Shown here one piece after another: positions 7,469 through 11,961 of a stretch of 11,961 bases of DNA. A program made the translations under genes and the position numbers. The DNA is from Flavobacteriaceae bacterium. Its GTDB lineage: Bacteria; Bacteroidota; Bacteroidia; Flavobacteriales; Flavobacteriaceae. Location of the stretch: positions 1 to 11,961 of the forward strand of contig JAIEMH010000191.1 in assembly GCA_019752245.1 (NCBI GenBank), read 5' to 3'. How positions within the stretch are numbered: the first letter of the stretch is position 1; every line of letters starts with the position of its first letter. The notes beneath the pieces were generated by a model that made no database searches, was not told the origin of the DNA, and saw only the letters and a list, made by a program, of their open reading frames with translations.

Positions 7469-7496
7469 TCAAGAACAAAGGTTCAAGATACGAAGT
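7469..7496. repeat. 14-bp degenerate direct repeat before the lpdA terminator
   Basis: TCAAGAACAAAGGT (7469-7482) is followed by TCAAGATACGAAGT (7483-7496). Ten of 14 positions are identical. The copies are adjacent, with the same period as the repeat at 3681-3708. Confidence 0.45.
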
Positions 7497-7499
7497 TTA

Positions 7500-7533
7500 A
7501 AATCCGTTTTGTTAATTCAAAACGGATTTTTTT
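7500..7533 (+). terminator. Rho-independent terminator after lpdA
   Basis: AAATCCGTTTTG (7500-7511) pairs perfectly with CAAAACGGATTT (7518-7529) around a TTAATT loop, and a T-run ends at 7533. The A-tract before the stem would let it act on the other strand too. Confidence 0.95.
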
Positions 7534-7592
7534 GTGTGTAAAATGTGTAAATAGAATTCTAAATTATGTAACAAATTAACATCGTTAAAAAT

Positions 7593-7600
7593 TAATTTTG
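7593..7600 (+). promoter_or_regulatory. -7 element for the interrupted AraC-type regulator
   Basis: TAATTTTG matches TAnnTTTG exactly. The predicted start near 7607 lies just before a 14-bp palindrome and gives a leader of about 100 bases. No TTG is seen at -33. Confidence 0.5.
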
Positions 7601-7610
7601 CACCGCTAAA

Positions 7611-7624
7611 AAAGGTATACCTTT
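7611..7624. promoter_or_regulatory. 14-bp perfect palindrome, possible operator
   Basis: AAAGGTATACCTTT is its own reverse complement and begins about four bases after the predicted transcription start. The position suits a repressor or autoregulatory site. A palindrome of this length is expected by chance once or twice in a window this AT-rich, so only its place makes it notable. Confidence 0.4.
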
Positions 7625-7648
7625 ACAAAAGAATAGAAATTAGATAAG

Positions 7649-7711
7649 TTTATGATATAAATCAACTACTAGCTAATATGCTACAACACAATATTAAATT
7701 TATATCATGAA
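7649..7711 (+). promoter_or_regulatory. Inverted repeat enclosing the AraC-type start codon
   Basis: ATGATATAAAT (7652-7662) is the exact reverse complement of ATTTATATCAT (7698-7708). Adding one G-U and two A-U pairs extends the arms to 7649-7662 and 7698-7711, with a 35-base loop. The right arm contains the ATG at 7707-7709, so in RNA the start codon would be paired. It could control translation, or be a DNA site of the regulator itself. Confidence 0.45.
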
Positions 7712-8270
7712 AATACATATAAAATACATGGTTTCACTTCGTTGTAAAATGGCAGTGAAAGAAGAATTAGATAAGATAAAATTAAGGCATACTTCTATCG
7801 AATTAGGCGAAGTAAATTTAAAAAAGAATATATCTGGCGAAGATAGAGAAAAGCTAAGAATTGCTCTTTTAAAAAAAGGACTTGAATTAATCGATGATAA
7901 AAAGTCCTTGCTTATAGAAAAAACAAAAACTACAATTATCGAACTTATTCATTATTCAGAAAAACACCCAACAACAAACTATTCTGATTTTATAAGTGAA
8001 AAATTAGATTATAATTACAACAATCTTGCGTCACTTTTTTCAGAAGTTACAGGCACAACAATCGCCAACTAAATTATAATCAACAAAATAGAAAGAGTAA
8101 AAGAACTACTTTTATATGATGAATTGAGTCTTACTGAAATTAGTATATTAATGGAATACAGTAGTGTGGCACATTTATCGCATCAGTTTAAAAAAATTAC
8201 TGGATGGACTCCAACTTATTTCAAGAAAATTAAAAAATATAAAAAACGAATTATGCTAGAAGAATTATAG
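7707..8270 (+). pseudogene. Short AraC-type transcription regulator interrupted by an in-frame TAA
   Basis: The first 121 codons encode MKIHIKYMVSLRCKM... with a conserved-looking N-terminal domain (Cys13) and the first AraC helix-turn-helix (about 93-114: YSDFISEKLDYNYNNLASLF). Codon 122 is TAA (8070-8072). The same frame then runs on for 65 codons to TAG at 8268-8270 and encodes the linker helix and second helix-turn-helix (KIERVKELLLYDELSLTEI...YSSVAHLSHQFKKITGWTP). The two parts together equal one Bacteroidota AraC-type regulator of about 187 residues. From memory, intact relatives carry Tyr or Phe near codon 122, so TAT/TAC to TAA is the simplest change. The truncated product would lack half of its DNA-binding region and is probably non-functional. 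Related regulators often stand, as I recall, near metal or efflux genes; none is here. Confidence 0.85.
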
Positions 8271-8308
8271 TATATAAACTACTAATTCAAATAACATTTC
8301 TAAAATGG

Positions 8309-8346
8309 ATCCAATTATTAGATTTCAAAAATAATTGGGATTTTTA
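8309..8346 (+). terminator. Terminator after the AraC-type pseudogene
   Basis: CCAATTATT (8311-8319) pairs with AATAATTGG (8330-8338) across a 10-base loop; AT at the base pairs with AT after a bulged G (8339). A five-base T-run follows from 8341. It is AT-rich and therefore weaker than the other terminators here. Confidence 0.6.
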
Positions 8347-8386
8347 TTTAAAATTTATTGAATTATTAAAATTCCATTAGATATTA

Positions 8387-8415
8387 TTGAACGCCATATT
8401 ACACAACTATATTTG
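8387..8415 (+). promoter_or_regulatory. Orphan promoter, TTG-N18-TATATTTG
   Basis: TTG at 8387-8389, an 18-base spacer and TATATTTG at 8408-8415 fit the full Bacteroidota promoter consensus, the only one here with both elements. Transcription from about 8422 would meet no intact gene and would run antisense into the cysteine desulfurase gene. The surrounding gap (8347-8547) has no intact coding sequence. Confidence 0.5.
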
Positions 8416-8547
8416 ACCACTTTACCAAAAATAAAGAAGGAAAGGTTCGATTCAATTTGAAATAAATAAATCGTTACCTTTATATTTAATTATAAGAACA
8501 GCAAAATTTAGAGTTACTAAAACTTCAGAAAAAGTAGAAAAAAATAA

Positions 8548-9669
8548 TTAAATCCCTTTCAAACCGTCAATTAAAGCATCAATATCTTCTTTGGTATTGT
8601 AATGGCTGAAAGAAATTCGAAGACTTGGTTTCTTCAAATCTTCATCAGCAAGAATTTCTGCCAAAACATGAGAAGGCTTTACACTTCCCGATTGACATGC
8701 ACTTCCTCTAGAAACAGCAATTCCTTTCATATCTAAATTGAATAAAATCATTGCAGTTTTTTCTTCTGAAAAAGGCAATAAAACGTTCAAAATATTATAG
8801 AAAGTATCAGTTCCATTGACTTTAATTTCAGGAAAACTAGATTTTAGTTGTGACGTACAATAGTTTTTTAAATCTAAAATATAGCTTCTTTCTACTTCTA
8901 AATCTTGATAAGATAATTCCAAAGCTTTAGCCATTCCAGCAACTTGATGCACCGATTCTGTTCCGGCGCGAAGTCCTTTTTCTTGCTCACCACCATGAAA
9001 TAAAGGTTGCAATAAATGTCCTTTTTTTACATAAGCAAATCCTGCACCTTTTGGTCCATGAAATTTATGTGCACTTGCAACAATAAAATCTACTGGTGTT
9101 TCATGTAAGTTAAATTCAGTTTTTCCTATAGATTGCACTGTATCACAATGAAACAAAGCCTTATGTTGTTCGCAAATTCTTCCTACTTTGGCGATATCCA
9201 AAACAGATCCAATTTCGTTATTTACATGCATCAAAGTAACTAAAGTCTTTACATCTTTAGAAAGTAATTCTACCAAATGCGTAATATCAATAGCACCAGA
9301 AGGAAGTATATTTACAAAATCAACTTCGATGCCGTATTTTTTTTGCAAATGTTTTACCGTATACAATGTAGCATGATGCTCAACCTTACTTGTTATGATT
9401 CGTTGTACGTTTAAGTCATTTACAGCGCTTTTTAGAATCCAATTGGTAGCTTCGGTAGCATTTGAGGTAAAAATAATTTCTTGCGCATTACAGCCCATTA
9501 ATTTAGCTATGGATTTTCTAGAAGTTTCCATAATAGTTTTGGCGCTTCGACCAAAACTATGCGTTGAAGATGGATTTCCATAATCGTTTTGAAGTACATG
9601 CATCATTTCTGAAATGACTTCTTGACGAAGTGGAGTTGTTGCTGCGTTGTCGAGATAAATCTTTTTCAT
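8548..9669 (-). CDS. Cysteine desulfurase, group I (IscS/NifS type)
   Basis: A PLP-dependent enzyme that takes sulfur from L-cysteine as a persulfide for Fe-S cluster assembly and tRNA thiolation, leaving alanine. Its 373 residues are normal for NifS-like members. YLDNAATTP opens the protein. His99 (VEHHA) stacks on PLP, D176 and Q179 lie in HCDTVQS, and Lys202 in SAHKFHGPKG forms the Schiff base. The persulfide Cys325 sits in the extended group I loop SRGSACQSGSVKPS, and R351 (LRISF) binds the substrate carboxylate. The loop separates it from SufS. No scaffold gene adjoins it, so a role in tRNA thiolation is as likely as cluster assembly. It follows the Smr gene by 40 bases and probably also has its own promoter. 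Confidence 0.95.
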   Translation of the reverse strand: MKKIYLDNAATTPLRQEVISEMMHVLQNDYGNPSSTHSFGRSAKTIMETSRKSIAKLMGCNAQEIIFTSNATEATNWILKSAVNDLNVQRIITSKVEHHATLYTVKHLQKKYGIEVDFVNILPSGAIDITHLVELLSKDVKTLVTLMHVNNEIGSVLDIAKVGRICEQHKALFHCDTVQSIGKTEFNLHETPVDFIVASAHKFHGPKGAGFAYVKKGHLLQPLFHGGEQEKGLRAGTESVHQVAGMAKALELSYQDLEVERSYILDLKNYCTSQLKSSFPEIKVNGTDTFYNILNVLLPFSEEKTAMILFNLDMKGIAVSRGSACQSGSVKPSHVLAEILADEDLKKPSLRISFSHYNTKEDIDALIDGLKGI

Positions 9670-9685
9670 GGAGAATTTTGAAGTG

Positions 9686-9693
9686 CAAAGATA
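9686..9693 (-). promoter_or_regulatory. -7 element for the cysteine desulfurase gene
   Basis: Read on the minus strand, TATCTTTG is an exact TAnnTTTG match between the Smr stop and the desulfurase ATG at 9669, implying a leader of about ten bases. No -33 TTG is seen. It suggests that this gene can be expressed apart from the two upstream genes. Confidence 0.5.
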
Positions 9694-9709
9694 AAAATTT
9701 CAAGCACTA

Positions 9710-10276
9710 TTATTTTACATTTTGCTTAAAATAAACTTCGGTTGCGCCCAAACCATATTTTTGATAATTGGCATCTTGAAACGAAATCATCTCATAACGT
9801 TTCAACATAAAATCGAGTTCGGCCTTCAAAACACCTTCGCCAACACCGTGGATAAAAACGATTTTTGGAATGCGATTTCTTATAGCAAATTCGATGTGTT
9901 TTTTTGCCGTTTCTGTTTGCATATTTAAGATGTCAAAATTGTTCATCCCACGAAAATTTTTTACCAATTTTTCTATGTGCAAATCAAATTCCGGAACGCC
10001 TCTTTCAATTTTATCTGACTTAAATTTGGGCGCATTTTGATTCTTCTTCGGCAAAACATCAATACTTTTTTTTACTAAAGCTTCACTTCTTATAAATGAA
10101 TTTAAATCGCTGGTATTGTTGATTTTAATTAATTCGTTGACAAAATATGTCATCAAGAAACCATCTGTAGTTTCTATAGTAATCTCGGTATTTTTGACAC
10201 CTACTACTACTCCATCAATCGCATCGTCTAACACTGAAACTTTATCGCCTATATTAAATAATTGTGTTGTCATCAT
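9710..10276 (-). CDS. Stand-alone Smr-domain protein with an N-terminal SH3-like domain
   Basis: A 188-residue protein with two recognisable parts. Residues about 5-52 (FNIGDKVSVLDDAIDGVVVGV...) form a small beta-rich, SH3-like segment as in DUF2027 proteins. Residues about 97-186 are an Smr (small MutS-related) domain, with the DLH motif at 98-100 and the HGxGxG motif HGVGEG at 143-148. Smr domains bind and often nick nucleic acid; in MutS2 they occur at the C-terminus, but here there is no MutS ATPase. Substrate and role are unknown. Two adjacent ATGs (10276 and 10273) could start it; both lie inside the 3' end of the upstream gene, which overlaps it by 23 bases, so translational coupling is likely. 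Confidence 0.85.
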   Translation of the reverse strand: MMTTQLFNIGDKVSVLDDAIDGVVVGVKNTEITIETTDGFLMTYFVNELIKINNTSDLNSFIRSEALVKKSIDVLPKKNQNAPKFKSDKIERGVPEFDLHIEKLVKNFRGMNNFDILNMQTETAKKHIEFAIRNRIPKIVFIHGVGEGVLKAELDFMLKRYEMISFQDANYQKYGLGATEVYFKQNVK

Positions 10277-10436
10277 CTTTATCTTTTGGTGGAATTTTAG
10301 ACGAGAATTGCATCATGCCAAACATGAAAACTACGACTGAAATTATGGTTATAAACAGGTTGGGTTTTGCATTGCTTTGATTCCAAAAAGCTACAAAAAA
10401 AGCAACGATCATTAACGGTATTAAAAACTTTCTCAT
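10254..10436 (-). CDS. Small two-helix membrane protein of unknown function
   Basis: A 60-residue protein with two hydrophobic segments (about 4-20 and 29-47) and a charged tail (KIPPKDKDDDNTII). I start it at ATG 10436 (MRKFLIPLMIV), not at 10457: the longer form adds only MIFKYLP, and the -7 element at 10455-10462 overlaps that start. Its last codons overlap the Smr gene by 23 bases, so the two are surely co-transcribed. A membrane anchor or partner for the Smr protein is possible but unproved. I recall similar small proteins before Smr genes in flavobacteria. Confidence 0.7.
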   Translation of the reverse strand: MRKFLIPLMIVAFFVAFWNQSNAKPNLFITIISVVVFMFGMMQFSSKIPPKDKDDDNTII

Positions 10437-10454
10437 GGGTAAATATTTAAAAAT

Positions 10455-10462
10455 CAAAAATA
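10455..10462 (-). promoter_or_regulatory. -7 element of the membrane protein/Smr/desulfurase unit
   Basis: On the minus strand this reads TATTTTTG, a TAnnTTTG match 19 bases before the ATG at 10436. A 16-bp palindrome lies just upstream of it in the spacer. No clear -33 TTG is present. Confidence 0.5.
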
Positions 10463-10464
10463 GA

Positions 10465-10480
10465 AAACTAATATTAGTTT
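10465..10480. promoter_or_regulatory. 16-bp perfect palindrome in a divergent promoter gap
   Basis: AAACTAATATTAGTTT is its own reverse complement. It sits two bases upstream of the minus-strand -7 element and 50 bases before the divergent DUF2752 gene, an operator-like place. At this AT content a chance palindrome of 16 bp somewhere in the window is quite possible. Confidence 0.4.
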
Positions 10481-10529
10481 AGTGGATTTTAAAAAATTAT
10501 TTGTAAAATTGTAATGTTATAAAATAAAA

Positions 10530-10811
10530 ATGGAAGAATACATGTTGCCTTGTATGTTCAAAAAGATGTTCGGAATCGATTGTATTGGTTGCGGTATCCA
10601 GCGTTCATTTAACCTAATTCTTCATGGAGAATTTACAGCAGCTTTCACAATGTTTCCTGCAATTTATACTACATTATTGTTCTTCCTTTCGGTAGTTCTT
10701 TTTGTGGTAGACAGAAAACATAACTATCAAAAATTAGTAATTTCTTTAGCCGCAGTTAACGCAGTTATTATGATAGTTTCGTATGTTTACAAAATGAGAT
10801 TTCTTTACTAA
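10530..10811 (+). CDS. DUF2752 family small membrane protein
   Basis: A 93-residue membrane protein. The N-terminus carries the family signature: Cys8, then G15-I-D-C18-x-G-C21-G-x-Q-R25, followed by two hydrophobic segments (about 38-60 and 68-88). The three cysteines and the Arg are the hallmark of DUF2752; their function is not established, though metal or disulfide chemistry is possible. The ATG at 10530 is preceded by an A-rich stretch without a Shine-Dalgarno sequence. The CCC-motif gene starts 25 bases after its stop, so the two probably form one transcript ending at the terminator at 11191-11225. Confidence 0.88.
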   Translation: MEEYMLPCMFKKMFGIDCIGCGIQRSFNLILHGEFTAAFTMFPAIYTTLLFFLSVVLFVVDRKHNYQKLVISLAAVNAVIMIVSYVYKMRFLY

Positions 10812-10836
10812 TTATATAAACAAAAAAACAAAAAAA

Positions 10837-11169
10837 ATGGAAAACCAAAAATTACCCAATGCTACAGCTGTCCTAGTTCTAGGAATTTTATCAATTTTAA
10901 CATGTTGCTGCTATGGAGTTGTTGGATTAGCGCTAGGAATTATAGGATTAGTTCTAGCTAGCAAAGACATGAAACTTTATAGAGAAACACCTGAAAAATT
11001 CAGCAATTTTCAAAACTTAAATGTTGGAAAAATTCTTTCTATTATTGGTGTAGTTTTAAACGCTTTATCGCTTATCTATTTTATTGCAATTATCAGTATG
11101 ATTGGTCTTGGCGCATTACAAGATCCTGCATTATTACAAGAAAAAATCAGACAAATGCAAGGTTTGTAA
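10837..11169 (+). CDS. CCC-motif small membrane protein
   Basis: A 110-residue inner-membrane protein of the group annotated as 'CCC motif membrane protein', related in look to DUF4190. The first hydrophobic hairpin (about 11-41) contains C23-C24-C25 followed by YGVVGLALGIIGLVLASKD. A polar loop (45-63) with a GK turn leads to a second helix (about 65-90), then a short polar tail rich in Gln and Lys. The layout, with cysteines inside the first membrane segment, a small-residue motif ending in ASKD and a second helix, recalls CD225/dispanin proteins, but I cannot prove relationship. The function is unknown. It is downstream of DUF2752 and followed by a strong terminator. Confidence 0.8.
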   Translation: MENQKLPNATAVLVLGILSILTCCCYGVVGLALGIIGLVLASKDMKLYRETPEKFSNFQNLNVGKILSIIGVVLNALSLIYFIAIISMIGLGALQDPALLQEKIRQMQGL

Positions 11170-11190
11170 TACCCGAAAAATAAGAAATAA

Positions 11191-11225
11191 AAAATCCGTC
11201 GAGCAAAACTTGACGGATTTTTTTA
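11191..11225. terminator. Bidirectional Rho-independent terminator between convergent genes
   Basis: AAAATCCGTC (11191-11200) pairs with GACGGATTTT (11212-11221), extended by GAG/CTT with one G-U pair, and closes on a CAAAA loop. A-runs before and T-runs after the stem let it serve both the CCC-motif gene and the convergent DUF5362 gene. Confidence 0.93.
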
Positions 11226-11247
11226 TATTTAAAAAGCATTTATTAAT

Positions 11248-11697
11248 TTAGAACTTTGAACCTGACATTGCGCTTGAAGCAAAAAATACAATCATACCAA
11301 CTACCATTAAAAAATACAATGAAATAAGAATTATAATTGAAACTCCAAGGTATTTATGATGTGATTTTAAGTAACCCAAAGCTGTCGCAACTAAATCAGA
11401 ACTTGATGAAAGTAATGCATTTTTCATATCAGATGCGTATTTATACAAATAATAAATTGGCGCAAAATACAAAGCTGCCATTGCAATATAAAAAATTGAT
11501 ATAAAACCTCTCAAATTTCCAAAAGGACCAGGCGTTTGAGGAATCATTGACATAACTGACGACATAAAAATAGCTCCAAAAATCATAAACACAATCCCGA
11601 CAAACCCCATAATAGCTAAAAACATTGACCATTTGGCGCTTACTCTAAGAGCATCGATTGCTTGTTCGTTTAATTCTAAATTCTTTTGGTTTTCCAT
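11248..11697 (-). CDS. DUF5362 family membrane protein
   Basis: A 149-residue integral membrane protein with three strong hydrophobic segments (about 24-50, 64-86 and 114-142) and a soluble loop (87-112) ending LGYLKSHHKYLGV, which I associate with DUF5362. A Pro/Gly-rich turn (PQTPGPFGN) separates the first two helices. The N-terminal tail is acidic and helical (LELNEQAIDALRVSAKW). The function is unknown. It starts 36 bases after the stop of the ornithine aminotransferase gene on the same strand, so readthrough expression is likely, and it converges on the CCC-motif gene at a shared terminator. Both convergent proteins begin MENQK, which may be coincidence. Confidence 0.72.
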   Translation of the reverse strand: MENQKNLELNEQAIDALRVSAKWSMFLAIMGFVGIVFMIFGAIFMSSVMSMIPQTPGPFGNLRGFISIFYIAMAALYFAPIYYLYKYASDMKNALLSSSSDLVATALGYLKSHHKYLGVSIIILISLYFLMVVGMIVFFASSAMSGSKF

Positions 11698-11733
11698 AAA
11701 ATATTAAATTGATTGTTTAGGTTACGTGGTTTA

Positions 11734-11961
11734 CTATTTTTCAAATTCTTTTAACGTGTTGATGATGATAGAAACACAATCTAGCAATTGTTCTTCATTC
11801 ATAACCAATGGTGGCGCAAAACGAATGATATTTCCGTGCGTTGGTTTGGCTAATAAACCATTATCTCGCAATCTCATACAGATATTCCAAGCGGTATCAC
11901 TTTCTTCTGTATCGTTGATTACAATAGCGTTTAAAAGACCTTTTCCGCGAACCAAAGTTGC
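11734..11961 (-). CDS. rocD: Ornithine aminotransferase, C-terminal part (runs off the window)
   Basis: The last 75 residues of a class III PLP aminotransferase that converts ornithine and 2-oxoglutarate to glutamate semialdehyde and glutamate in arginine/proline metabolism. The frame is open to the window edge. The segments VRGKGLLNAIVI, RLRDNGLLAKPTHG and IIRFAPPLV are nearly the same as in eukaryotic ornithine aminotransferases as I remember them, and RFAPPL carries the conserved Arg that contacts the substrate carboxylate. The PLP lysine lies outside the window. The sequence ends in TAG at 11734-11736, followed by the DUF5362 gene. Confidence 0.93.
   Translation of the reverse strand, partial: ATLVRGKGLLNAIVINDTEESDTAWNICMRLRDNGLLAKPTHGNIIRFAPPLVMNEEQLLDCVSIIINTLKEFEK

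Noticed and set aside
7652..7660. Minimal ORF ATG-ATA-TAA in the regulator leader
   Set aside because: A two-codon reading frame has no support beyond its letters; the inverted repeat explains the sequence better.
8151..8270. Separate small gene starting at the ATG inside the pseudogene tail
   Set aside because: It would encode only a fragment of the second helix-turn-helix and has no promoter or leader of its own.
1..11961. Mobile element, prophage, CRISPR array, defence or biosynthetic cluster
   Set aside because: No transposase, integrase, phage, Cas, toxin or synthase signature was seen; the short repeats lack regular spacers of CRISPR size.

Overview
The window looks like ordinary chromosomal DNA of a Bacteroidota member, most probably Flavobacteriaceae and close to Flavobacterium. 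The evidence is low GC, gene starts without Shine-Dalgarno sequences, -7 elements of the TAnnTTTG type, a Rho factor with a long N-terminal insertion, and several protein families (DUF4293, DUF5362, CCC-motif membrane protein, a short AraC-type regulator) that I associate with this group. No rRNA, tRNA, CRISPR array, phage or transposase gene is visible.

Layout. Positions 1-1447 hold the 5' part of rho on the minus strand. Divergent from it is a small four-helix membrane protein (DUF4293) closed by a strong terminator. A metallophosphoesterase follows on the minus strand, then, divergently, a plus-strand run of truA, an MsbA-like ABC exporter and a short HExxH metallopeptidase-like protein, and then lpdA (dihydrolipoyl dehydrogenase) with its own terminator. 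Positions 7534-8547 are the least ordinary part: a promoter, a palindrome, an inverted repeat over a start codon, an AraC-type regulator cut by an in-frame stop, a terminator, and a good orphan promoter in sequence with no intact gene. Next, on the minus strand, come a two-helix membrane protein, an Smr-domain protein and an IscS/NifS-type cysteine desulfurase. The last part holds two plus-strand small membrane proteins (DUF2752, CCC motif), a terminator, and on the minus strand a DUF5362 membrane protein downstream of the 3' end of ornithine aminotransferase.

Most genes are housekeeping: transcription termination, tRNA pseudouridylation, sulfur mobilisation, the E3 subunit of 2-oxoacid dehydrogenases, and arginine/ornithine catabolism. 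I see no defence, secretion or biosynthetic system. The points most worth a second look are the interrupted AraC regulator and its structured leader, loss of a metal-ligand Asn in the phosphoesterase, the orphan promoter at 8387-8415, and the short tandem repeats with 7, 8 or 14 bp period that fill several gaps between genes.
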